The translations under genes were made by a program, and so were the position numbers. Positions 25,407-33,158 of a stretch of DNA of 64,000 nucleotides are shown piece after piece (positions within the stretch are counted from its first letter, which is position 1; each line of letters begins with the position of its first letter). Below the pieces are notes generated by a model. That model was not told the DNA's origin. It did no database searches and was given only the letters and a program-made list of their open reading frames with translations. Location of the stretch: assembly GCA_963850425.1 (NCBI GenBank), contig CAWKLF010000001.1, positions 62,001 through 126,000 of the forward strand. Direction: 5' to 3'. Source of the DNA: Gp1-AA133 sp963850425 (GTDB taxonomy: Bacteria; Acidobacteriota; Terriglobia; Terriglobales; Acidobacteriaceae).

Positions 25407-25772
25407 TTACTTGGTGGGTTCGACGAAGACCGCGGTCCCGTAAGCCAACACTTCGGTGACGCCCTGCATGATTTCAGTGGCGTCGTAGCGCGCGCCCACC
25501 ACCGCATTACCGCCCAGCTCCGCCGCATGTTGCAGCATAAGATCGAAGGCCTCGGAGCGAGTCTTTTCGCAAAGGTTAGTGAGCAGCGTGATGTTGCCGC
25601 CCACCAGCGTTTGCAGGCTGGCTCCAATGGTGCCAAAGATCGACCGGGAGCGGACCACGATGCCGCGCACCACACCGAGCGTACGAGTCACATGGTAGCC
25701 ATCGAGCTCGAACTGTGTGGTGACCATATTGTGAGACACCATCCGTGCGGTTGGGGCATGGTAGGTGGACAT
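25407..25772 (-). CDS. YbjQ family protein (DUF74)
   Basis: The 121-residue protein belongs to the YbjQ/UPF0145 heavy-metal-binding-like family of unknown function. It has GYHVTRTLGVVRGIVVRSRS near residue 25 and AAELGGNAVVGARYDATEI near residue 83, both conserved in the family, and is of normal length for a single domain. AGGAGA lies upstream of the ATG at 25772. It is 39 bp from the rhomboid gene in the same direction. Confidence 0.9.
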   Translation of the reverse strand: MSTYHAPTARMVSHNMVTTQFELDGYHVTRTLGVVRGIVVRSRSIFGTIGASLQTLVGGNITLLTNLCEKTRSEAFDLMLQHAAELGGNAVVGARYDATEIMQGVTEVLAYGTAVFVEPTK

Positions 25773-25897
25773 GCGCGCCTTCTCCTGTGGGCGGATTTTT
25801 CCGAGCCCATCGCCGTTACTATAACGCCTGAACGGCGTGGAGGCGAGATGCTTGCGCGATTCGGGTTCTTGGTTGCAAGTGCGATGCCTACTCTTGC

Positions 25898-26077
25898 CTA
25901 CTCGAGGTCCGCGTTAATGAGAAAGGACCCGGTCAGCGGCTCGTACGTCACTCGCAGCAGGTTGGGCTTGCAACACACCTGGCAGTCTTCGATGTAGCTT
26001 TGATTTGCCCCCACGGACTCATCCACGGAAGTCTGGTTCCACTCGCCGCAGCCCGCGCATTGGAAACCTGCGTCCAT
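25898..26077 (-). CDS. CPXCG motif-containing small cysteine-rich protein
   Basis: The 59-residue protein has CAGC (FQCAGCGEW) and, about 30 residues later, EDCQVCCKPNLL, the two metal-binding halves of the CPXCG family; the first motif is CAGCG in place of CPYCG. It is probably a small zinc-binding protein of unknown role. The frame stays open to a GTG at 26113, but that codon lies inside a CACAGAG repeat, so ATG 26077 is preferred. Confidence 0.8.
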   Translation of the reverse strand: MDAGFQCAGCGEWNQTSVDESVGANQSYIEDCQVCCKPNLLRVTYEPLTGSFLINADLE

Positions 26078-26107
26078 GCCGTTATTGTAGGCGGGGAAAA
26101 AGCTCTC

Positions 26108-26177
26108 AACCACAGAAGACGGAGAGGGACACCGGGATTACCAAAAGTTTCCGTGTTCCCCTGTGTCCTGTGTGGTT
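26108..26177. repeat. CACAGAG-type inverted repeat
   Basis: AACCACAGAAGACGGAGAGG at 26108 pairs imperfectly with CCCTGTGTCCTGTGTGGTT ending at 26177, leaving a small loop. It is the third and most symmetrical member of the CACAGAG family in the window and lies just after the end of the OmpA-like gene. Confidence 0.7.
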
Positions 26178-26187
26178 ATTGATTTTG

Positions 26188-27786
26188 CTAGCGGGACGAA
26201 GCTGTCTCGCTCGCGGCACTGGGATTCGCTTCGCCGATCGCGTCGCCCGAGAGCACCAGTTCGACGCGGCGGTTTTGTTGGCGTCCTTCCGGCGTTTCAT
26301 TGCTGGCGATCGGCGCGGTCTTGCCAAAGCCGGTGGCCACGATCGTGTCCCCGGAAATTCCCTGCTGGACCAGATACTGCCGCACCGCCTCGGCGCGTTT
26401 TTTCGAGAGTTGCTGATTGTAGTCGTCGGTACCGACGCTGTCGGTGTGGCCCTCGACCGACAGGCGCAGGCTGGGATAGGCGAGTACGATTCCGGAAACC
26501 TTGGCCAAGCGCTCGCGCGCTCCCGCCAGAAGGTCGGAGCTGCCGCTCTTGAACAACACGTCCGACATGTTGGCGATCAAACCACGAGCGCTGTCGCGGG
26601 TGGCGAGAACGGTGTTGAGCTGCTGCAGCAGGCGCGCACGTAATTCCTGCTTTTCCTTCTCGGCTTGCTGGCGAAGCTGGTCGGACTGGGCGGCTGCCTG
26701 GCGAGCTTTGTCGGCTTCCACCGCCAGGGCTTGTTGCTGGGCCAGCGCTTCGGCCTTGGCTTGTTCCGCTTCGTGTTTCTGGCGCGCGGCTTCCTCCGCG
26801 ACCTTCAGGGCTTCAGCTTTTGCGATTTCTGCCTGCGCGCGTGCGGCATCAGCTTGCGCGCGGGCCGCATCGGCTTCCGCGCGGGCTCTCGCCTGTGCGT
26901 CAGCGTCGGCCCGGGCTTTCGCGGCGCGATCATCGGCGGCTTTCTTTTCCGCAGCCGCCTGAGCTTGCGCTTCTTCTTCCGCCTTTTGCTTGACCGCCAT
27001 CACTCGCGACTCTTCGGCGGTCTGCGCCGCTTCGCGGGCGGCGGCTTCGATGGAACGCTTGTCCTGCTTGCCACGATAGGCTGATTCCGCGCGGCGCAGT
27101 TGCTCATCCGCTTTCGCGATGATAGAGGGAGCATATTTGTCGGCGGCGGCGATGTGGGCAATGCGCACCGCATTGCGCGCCTCGAACAGCTCGCGCGGCG
27201 TGTTGGAATCAATTCCGAAGATTGCGTCCTGGATGTGCGTGTTGACCGACGAGTAGGTTCCGCTGCCCAGCAGTTCATACTTCGCCGTGATGTCCTCGCC
27301 GGCCGCGACCACTACGTTCTCAAGGACGACCGTGTAGCCGGGCTGAGAAACGGCGGAGTACGGCTCGGCCGTGACGATCATGCCAAAAGTCTGCATCTCG
27401 GTGAAGGTCTTGATATGTCCCTTGCCGTGATCGACTGTGAGCTCGCCCACATTCACGGCGCGGCCTTGCGGAGAAACTGCCCAGAGCACGTACGTCAGAT
27501 ACTCGAGGCCGAACTTGCTGGAATCTTCGAGTCCCTGAAACTTAGCGTCGATCTCGACGTTGGTTTTCTTGCCCTCGACCTTGGCCTCCCCCGTGGCTCC
27601 CGCCATCAACGAAGAACTCTGGAACGCGACCTTCACACCCGGCCCCTGCGGAGCGTAGTGCATGGCCTTGGTGGTATGAGACACGCTGGCGGTCTTCGCC
27701 GGAAAAGAAGTTGAGGTTTGAGCTTGCGCGGCCGCGAAAGTACTTGCGGCAAGAATCAGCGTCGCTGCGGACAAGAGTTTTTGCAC
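26188..27786 (-). CDS. OmpA family outer-membrane-associated protein
   Basis: The 532-residue protein is exported by a signal peptide (LLSAATLILAASTFAAAQA) and has three regions. Residues 25-220 form a beta-rich domain of unknown family. Residues 230-385 are an Ala/Gln/Glu/Lys coiled coil with many AEADAARAQAD-like repeats. Residues 405-515 are an OmpA-like peptidoglycan-binding domain with LFKSGSSDLLAGARERL, SVEGHTDSVG, NQQLSKKRAEAVRQYL and the final NRRVELVLSG. It probably stands in the periplasm, tying an outer membrane partner to the cell wall. The start codon is GTG at 27786. Confidence 0.88.
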   Translation of the reverse strand: MQKLLSAATLILAASTFAAAQAQTSTSFPAKTASVSHTTKAMHYAPQGPGVKVAFQSSSLMAGATGEAKVEGKKTNVEIDAKFQGLEDSSKFGLEYLTYVLWAVSPQGRAVNVGELTVDHGKGHIKTFTEMQTFGMIVTAEPYSAVSQPGYTVVLENVVVAAGEDITAKYELLGSGTYSSVNTHIQDAIFGIDSNTPRELFEARNAVRIAHIAAADKYAPSIIAKADEQLRRAESAYRGKQDKRSIEAAAREAAQTAEESRVMAVKQKAEEEAQAQAAAEKKAADDRAAKARADADAQARARAEADAARAQADAARAQAEIAKAEALKVAEEAARQKHEAEQAKAEALAQQQALAVEADKARQAAAQSDQLRQQAEKEKQELRARLLQQLNTVLATRDSARGLIANMSDVLFKSGSSDLLAGARERLAKVSGIVLAYPSLRLSVEGHTDSVGTDDYNQQLSKKRAEAVRQYLVQQGISGDTIVATGFGKTAPIASNETPEGRQQNRRVELVLSGDAIGEANPSAASETASSR

Positions 27787-27950
27787 CCGGCACCCCGGAG
27801 TTCTATTTTGACGTCGACCCCCATAACTCTACGTGGAAACAGGACAGGAACAGAGATGCGACAGGTGCTAGGAGGAGGGTAGTACTTTCGTGCCCGGGAT
27901 CAGCGCTTGGCCTGGGCCAAATGAACAATTCCTGCGAAAACCGAACCCAC

Positions 27951-27956
27951 TATAAT
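27951..27956 (+). promoter_or_regulatory. TATAAT -10 box close to the M24 peptidase start
   Basis: A perfect TATAAT lies 12 bases before the ATG at 27969, which would put the transcript start only about six bases before the start codon. There is no Shine-Dalgarno sequence. The -35 region is weak. A nearly leaderless transcript is suggested. Confidence 0.4.
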
Positions 27957-27968
27957 TCGCTACCAACT

Positions 27969-29258
27969 ATGCCGACCCGACGAATGTTCTTCCAGACGAC
28001 GGCCACCGCCGGCCTCGCAATGCTTCCGGGATCCGTCCCATTCGCAGATTCCGAACCTCAGGCTACTGCCCTGCCGCGATCGATTGCGGCCCTCAAGTCG
28101 ATGAAGGATCAGGCCAAGCCCATCGGACCCGCGGAGCGGCAGGCGCGCCAGGAAAAGGCCCGCGCCCTGATGGAGGCCAATGATCTCGATGCCATCCTTT
28201 TGATGGAAGGGACGTCTCTGAACTACTTCACGGGAATGCAGTGGTGGGGCGGCGAGCGGATGTTCGCGATGATCCTGCCTGCGAAGGGGACTGCATTTTA
28301 CGTATGCCCGGCATTTGAAGAAGGGCGTGCACGCGAGCAGATTTCGCAAGCGCCGGAAGGTGCGCAGGCGGACGTGCGCATCTGGCAGGAAGATGAGAAT
28401 CCCTACCAGCGCGTCGCGCAGGGCTTTAAGGATCATGGGATCCTTACGGGGAAAATCGGGATTGAGGAGACCGTGCACTTCGTTTTTCGGGAAGGCGTTG
28501 AAAAACTTGCTCCGCAGGTCAAGCTGCTGAGTGCGACGCCGGTGACGGCGGGTTGCCGGATGATCAAGAGTCCCGCGGAACTGGAATTGATGCGCCTCGC
28601 GAACCAGGTCACCCTCACCGCGTACGAGGCCGTTTACCAGACATTGCACGATGGGGTCACCCAGGTTGAAGTAGGACGATGGATCGAAGCGGCGCACGAA
28701 AAGCTTGGCTTCAGCGGCGAGGCCCTGGTCGAAGTAGGTGAGTTTTCAGCGTTTCCGCACGGCTCGACTCAGCCGCAGGTGATCCGCGAAGGCGTGCCGG
28801 TGCTGGTGGACGGAGGTTGCAAGGTCGAAGGCTATCAATCTGACATCACACGAATGATGGTGCTTGGTTCGGCACCAGACAAGGTGAAGAAGGTCTTTGA
28901 TATTGTGCACCGCGCGCAATCGGCTGCGTTGGCAGCGGCCCGGCCCGGAGTGGAGTGTGGTGCGGTTGACGCCGCCGCACGCAAAGTCATCACCGATGCA
29001 GGCTACGGGCCGGACTACAAGTTCTTCACGCACCGGGTGGGACACGGCATCGGGATGGACGGCCATGAATGGCCGTATCTGGTACGCGGGAACGGCACCA
29101 AGCTCGCGACCAACATGACATTCAGCGATGAGCCGGGCATCTACATTCGCGGTGCATTCGGCGTCCGGCTTGAGGACGATATGCACATTACAGAAAACGG
29201 CGCCGAACTTTTCACGCCGCAAAGCCCATCGCTGGAGCACCCGTTCGGCAAGCCTTAG
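27969..29258 (+). CDS. Tat-exported M24 family peptidase (Xaa-Pro aminopeptidase-like)
   Basis: The protein of about 429 residues starts MPTRRMFFQTTATAGLAML, a twin-arginine signal, so it is folded in the cytoplasm and exported. The N-terminal part (about 45-165) is the creatinase-like domain with ALMEANDLDAILLMEG. The pita-bread catalytic domain follows with VLVDGGCKVEGYQSDITRM giving the first two metal aspartates, HRVGHGIGMDGHE giving the metal histidine, and FSDEPGIYIRGAFGVRLEDD giving the two metal glutamates. All five ligands are present. The frame is open upstream to 27711, but the Tat signal marks ATG 27969. Confidence 0.9.
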   Translation: MPTRRMFFQTTATAGLAMLPGSVPFADSEPQATALPRSIAALKSMKDQAKPIGPAERQARQEKARALMEANDLDAILLMEGTSLNYFTGMQWWGGERMFAMILPAKGTAFYVCPAFEEGRAREQISQAPEGAQADVRIWQEDENPYQRVAQGFKDHGILTGKIGIEETVHFVFREGVEKLAPQVKLLSATPVTAGCRMIKSPAELELMRLANQVTLTAYEAVYQTLHDGVTQVEVGRWIEAAHEKLGFSGEALVEVGEFSAFPHGSTQPQVIREGVPVLVDGGCKVEGYQSDITRMMVLGSAPDKVKKVFDIVHRAQSAALAAARPGVECGAVDAAARKVITDAGYGPDYKFFTHRVGHGIGMDGHEWPYLVRGNGTKLATNMTFSDEPGIYIRGAFGVRLEDDMHITENGAELFTPQSPSLEHPFGKP

Positions 29259-29281
29259 AACCTAGCCGAACGCAGGGCCGG

Positions 29282-30544
29282 TTAGCGGGAACTCACTGGT
29301 GACACGTGCAATCCCTCCAGCTGTTTTTTCACCGCGATGCTTAAGCGTCGGATACCCTCTCGGATCTGGTCGGGCGAGGAAGATGAAAAATTGAGGCGCA
29401 TTTGCCGCTTGCCATTGTCCCGGTGGCCGTTGGGCGCATAGAAGCAATCGCCCGGAACGAAAGCCACGTTCTCGCGCACGGCGGCTTCGAACAACTCCGC
29501 GGCGTCGGCGCCCTCCGGCAAAGTGACCCATAGGAAAAGACCGCCCAAGGGCCGGGTCCAGGTGACTTCGGGGGGGAAGTTACGGGTCAGGGCCTCGAGC
29601 ATCACGTCGCGGCGTTCGCGGTAGATGCGCCTGATCAATTTCACGTGCTCGTCGAGGAAATTGTCGCGCGCGACTTCATGGGCAACCATCTGGACAAAGG
29701 TTGAGGTGTGAAGATCGGCGCCCTGCTTGAGCTGCACCAGTTTGGCAATCACGTCGGGCGGAGCAACAATCCATCCCAGCCGCAGTCCGGGCGCAAGTGT
29801 TTTTGAGAACGTGCTGAGGTAGAGAACATTGCCGATCGAGTAGCCATCATCACCGCGCAAGTTCTCGCGATCGAGAACGACCAGCGGTGTGAGGTGCTCC
29901 CCTTCATAACGCAGTTGCCCGTAAGGATCGTCTTCGACGATGGGAATGCCGTACTTATCCGCCAGCAAGACCAGTTCATGGCGGCGGCCTTCGGAGAGTG
30001 TCGTCCCGCCCGGATTCTGGAAGTTCGGCAGGACGTACATGAACTTCGGTCCCGAGCGCAGCGGGGCTTCGAGCAGATCGGAACGGAGACCGTCTTCATC
30101 GCTGGGCACGCTAACGTAATCCGCGCCGTAAATGTTGAATGCCTGCAGAGCGCCGAGGTAAGTGGGCGCCTCGACCAGAACGCGATCGCCAGGATTGATC
30201 AGGAGTTTGCCAATGAGATCCAAAGCCTGTTGCGACCCGGAGGTGATCAGGACATTTTCTGATTTCGCCTTGATGCCATAGCGCGCGATGTGGCGCGCGA
30301 CCATTTCCCGCAGGGGTTCGTAACCTTCGGTCGCGCCGTACTGCAGGGCCAAATGCGACTTCTGCTCAAGCACCTTGGCGCATGCCTCCTGAAAGCGCTT
30401 CGCGGGAAAGACTTCCGCCGCCGGCAAGCCGCCTGCGAACGAGATTACTTCGGGTCGCTGGGTGAACTTCAGCAGTTCGCGAATGGCGGAGCTCTTGATT
30501 CCCTTGGTGCGCTGCGCATAGCGCGACGTCCAGGCGGTCGACAT
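29282..30544 (-). CDS. PLP-dependent aminotransferase, class I/II (2-aminoadipate transaminase-like)
   Basis: The 420-residue protein belongs to the aminotransferase group related to MocR effectors and LysN, without a helix-turn-helix domain. It has VISFAGGLPAAEVFPAKRF near residue 33, ITSGSQQALDLIGKLLINPG near residue 105, VEDDPYGQLRYEGEHL near residue 205 with the aspartate that binds the pyridine nitrogen, and STFSKTLAPGLRLGWIVAP near residue 245 with the catalytic lysine. LRxGW and the C-terminal RLNFS follow. ATG 30544 is backed by AAGGGAGG nine bases upstream. Substrate is not fixed by sequence; an alpha-amino acid such as aminoadipate or an aromatic is likely. Confidence 0.9.
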   Translation of the reverse strand: MSTAWTSRYAQRTKGIKSSAIRELLKFTQRPEVISFAGGLPAAEVFPAKRFQEACAKVLEQKSHLALQYGATEGYEPLREMVARHIARYGIKAKSENVLITSGSQQALDLIGKLLINPGDRVLVEAPTYLGALQAFNIYGADYVSVPSDEDGLRSDLLEAPLRSGPKFMYVLPNFQNPGGTTLSEGRRHELVLLADKYGIPIVEDDPYGQLRYEGEHLTPLVVLDRENLRGDDGYSIGNVLYLSTFSKTLAPGLRLGWIVAPPDVIAKLVQLKQGADLHTSTFVQMVAHEVARDNFLDEHVKLIRRIYRERRDVMLEALTRNFPPEVTWTRPLGGLFLWVTLPEGADAAELFEAAVRENVAFVPGDCFYAPNGHRDNGKRQMRLNFSSSSPDQIREGIRRLSIAVKKQLEGLHVSPVSSR

Positions 30545-30592
30545 GGGTGTAAGCCTCCCTTGCAATGCTATAGAAGAGTGCGTTTTCACACT

Positions 30593-30651
30593 GTGACGCC
30601 GCACGGTTTCCAGGTGACGAAAATCACATCCTGTCGCGTGACGAACATCAC
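30593..30651. promoter_or_regulatory. Tandem CRP/FNR-like operators before the cytochrome locus
   Basis: GTGA-CGAAAA-TCAC at 30614-30627 and GTGA-CGAACA-TCAC at 30638-30651 match the CRP pattern GTGA-N6-TCAC with centres 24 bp apart, in the flanking context ...GTGACGAAaATCACATC. A third GTGACG half-site lies at 30593, next to TCACACTGTGA. They sit in the divergent spacer between the aminotransferase and the 23-haem cytochrome. A CRP/FNR-family activator or repressor of the electron transfer genes is inferred. Confidence 0.7.
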
Positions 30652-30711
30652 ATCAATGGGTGAGCAGTTACCGCCAAACCGCTAAATTGGCGCGTGCCCT
30701 TCCGGAGACTG

Positions 30712-30739
30712 TTGCGTAAACCGCGCGGCTTGATAGACT
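30712..30739 (+). promoter_or_regulatory. Possible promoter of the 23-haem cytochrome gene
   Basis: TTGCGT at 30712-30717 and TAGACT at 30734-30739 are separated by 16 bp, about 60 bp downstream of the tandem GTGA-N6-TCAC sites. The match to sigma-70 consensus is fair, not strong. Confidence 0.35.
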
Positions 30740-30761
30740 TTCCCATCGAACCTATTGGGTA

Positions 30762-32822
30762 GTGGCGGGGGAAAAGATTACCTCCAGCCTTTTTTTTCGG
30801 GGAGCGGAACTGGCTTTGGCCGATTTGCAAGTCTTAAACAAATTGCGCGCTGGGTCCCGTCGCCGCTTGCAGGCTTGGGGGCGTCCGTTCTTTGGCCTAC
30901 TGCTTTTCGTGGCCGCCTGTTTGTTCGCATCGAATGCGCATGCCCAGATTTCTCCGGGCCCTCTCGCGCGCCAGCATCAGTTTCTGGATGGTGCGATGCA
31001 TTGCACGGACTGCCACAAGATCGGTGGCGGCAAACCGGAGTTCCGCTGCATCGGCTGTCACTCGGATATCGGGTCGCGCGTCGCCAACAAGCGCGGACTG
31101 CACGCCTCGTACCACATTCCCGCGGGGTCGAGTCAGGAATGCGTGCGCTGCCACTCCGATCACAACGGCCCGAATTTCCCTCTCATCAAGTGGGATCCCA
31201 ACAAGTTCGATCACAAGGAAACCGGCTACCTTCTGGAAGGCAAGCATGCGGGCTTAGCCTGCAATAAGTGCCACCTTCCCGAAAGGATTCCGGCAGCAGA
31301 ACGCGCTAACATCAAGGCGAAGGACCTGAGTAAATCATTCCTCGGAATTCCGCAGACCTGCACCGCCTGCCACAAAGATTTCCACGAAGGGCGTTTGGGA
31401 TCCAATTGCCTCCAATGTCACAATTTTGTGAATTGGAAGGACACTTCCGGAAAGTTCGATCACAACAAGACCCGATACCCGCTGACTGGCTTGCACCAGC
31501 AGGTGAAATGCGAGAAGTGCCACACGCCGGATGCGAGCGGCGCTCCCCGTTACAAGGGACTTCCGTTTAGCAAATGCGACGATTGCCACGCCGATCCGCA
31601 CAAGGGAAGTTTCAAGGACAAGAGCTGCCAGTCGTGCCACAACACCAGCAGCTGGAAACGCGTTTCCACGACCGGGCTGAACAATAACTTCGATCACTCG
31701 AAGACCAAGTATCCGCTATTGGGAAAACACGCGACGGTCGAGTGCGTTCAATGCCATGCGAATGGAGACTTCAAGAAGGCGGTCGCGTTTGCCAAGTGCA
31801 CCGACTGCCACAAGGACGACCACAAGGGTCAGTTCGCCAAGCGGCAACCGGACGGCATCGAGTGTTCCAGTTGCCACAAAGTAGAGGGATGGAAGCCGTC
31901 GCTGTTTGACGTAAAGGCTCACGCCAAGACCGGATATCCGCTGATTGAGGGCCACGCCAAGGTTTCATGCGAAAAATGCCATGCGCCGAAAGGCAAGGAC
32001 ACGATCTTCAAGATCGTGAATTTCAAACGCTGCACTGACTGTCACAAGGACGAACACAACAGCCAGTTCGCCGGCAAACCTTACGAGAACCAGTGCGACC
32101 AATGTCACAACCTGAAGGGCTATAGTCCCTCAACGTTCACGCTGGCCCAGCATAAGAAGACCAGGTTCGAACTGACGGGCGGGCACATTGCGGTTCCCTG
32201 CACCGATTGCCACAAGCTCGCTGACAAGAACGAGCCCAAGTCAAAAATTCCCTACCGCTTCGACAATCTGTTGTGCACCAGTTGTCACGAAGACGTGCAT
32301 CACGACCAGTTCAAAGATCGGATGGGAAAAATCGGGAAGAACGGAAAGCCGCTGGGTTGCGAGGCTTGCCATTCCACCAAGGCCTGGAAAGAACTGGACG
32401 GCTTTGATCACAGCACAACAACCTTCCCGCTGGCGGGAGCGCATCGAGCAGTGGCCTGCATCGATTGTCACAAGCCGCCCAACCTTGAGACCAAGCTGAT
32501 CAATGTCGACTTTAAGAAGGCTCCGGAAAAGTGCGAGGAGTGCCACGAAGACGTACATGGCGGACAGTTCACCAAGTTCTTCGAAAACAAGGTGACGCAG
32601 TGCGCCGATTGCCACAACGCCACCAAGTGGAAACCGTCACTGTTTGACCATGACAAGCGGACTACGTTCGCGCTGGAAGGCGAACATCGCAATGTTGCGT
32701 GCGCCGGCTGCCACAAACTTTTCAAAGACGTGGACGGGAAGCAGGTCCTTGTGTACGCGCCAACCAAGAAAGCCTGCGCGGATTGTCACGGTCCCGAAAT
32801 CAAACCCCTTCAGAAAAGCTAA
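30762..32822 (+). CDS. 23-haem periplasmic c-type cytochrome
   Basis: This protein of up to 686 residues carries 23 CxxCH haem-binding motifs after an N-terminal signal segment (FFGLLLFVAACLFASNAHAQ). Most haems lie in a module of the form FDHxxTxxPLxGxHxxVxCxxCH, for example FDHNKTRYPLTGLHQQVKC, in which the FDH and GxH histidines could be distal ligands. Lysine is frequent, giving a basic protein. About 27 residues per haem after the signal is a dense packing, as in wire-like cytochromes. The GTG start at 30762 lacks a good ribosome binding site; a TTG about 50 bases on after GGGGAG is an alternative. It opens the electron transfer locus and shares its module with the giant cytochrome downstream. 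Confidence 0.93.
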   Translation: MAGEKITSSLFFRGAELALADLQVLNKLRAGSRRRLQAWGRPFFGLLLFVAACLFASNAHAQISPGPLARQHQFLDGAMHCTDCHKIGGGKPEFRCIGCHSDIGSRVANKRGLHASYHIPAGSSQECVRCHSDHNGPNFPLIKWDPNKFDHKETGYLLEGKHAGLACNKCHLPERIPAAERANIKAKDLSKSFLGIPQTCTACHKDFHEGRLGSNCLQCHNFVNWKDTSGKFDHNKTRYPLTGLHQQVKCEKCHTPDASGAPRYKGLPFSKCDDCHADPHKGSFKDKSCQSCHNTSSWKRVSTTGLNNNFDHSKTKYPLLGKHATVECVQCHANGDFKKAVAFAKCTDCHKDDHKGQFAKRQPDGIECSSCHKVEGWKPSLFDVKAHAKTGYPLIEGHAKVSCEKCHAPKGKDTIFKIVNFKRCTDCHKDEHNSQFAGKPYENQCDQCHNLKGYSPSTFTLAQHKKTRFELTGGHIAVPCTDCHKLADKNEPKSKIPYRFDNLLCTSCHEDVHHDQFKDRMGKIGKNGKPLGCEACHSTKAWKELDGFDHSTTTFPLAGAHRAVACIDCHKPPNLETKLINVDFKKAPEKCEECHEDVHGGQFTKFFENKVTQCADCHNATKWKPSLFDHDKRTTFALEGEHRNVACAGCHKLFKDVDGKQVLVYAPTKKACADCHGPEIKPLQKS

Positions 32823-33158
32823 GCGTGTGCGTGAGCGTGCGCGGTTAGCAATTTGACGTCCAAAGTTTTGGACACGATGCACAGGTCTGGTTCTCCACAG
32901 TAAAAAAAACTCACAGTAAGCTGCAGAACTTACATTTTTTACAAAATTTCAAACGCCCTATCCGCGCAAGTCACACCCCTCTACCAAGTTACGAAATAAC
33001 TCCAATAATGCATGTACTTGTGTAACCTTCCACAACTATTCCCGCGTGCTTACTCTTGCTGGACGTTTGATTGCTGTTCTTTCACATAACTTTACTGACA
33101 CTTATTGAAGTGCTTCGTCTCGTGAGTCGGAATCCTTTCGTGTGGAGTTGGGGCTACC
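32823..33158. other. AT-rich spacer between the two cytochrome genes, with a palindrome
   Basis: This 336-bp stretch is clearly richer in A and T than its neighbours. It has a perfect inverted repeat, GTCCAAA-GT-TTTGGAC, at 32858-32873, and the direct repeat CACAGTAA at about 32896 and 32912. No intrinsic terminator and no convincing promoter hexamers were found. The giant cytochrome gene probably has its own promoter here. Confidence 0.4.

Noticed and set aside
27711..27968. N-terminal extension of the M24 peptidase
   Set aside because: It overlaps the divergent ompA start and lies before a clear twin-arginine signal at ATG 27969.
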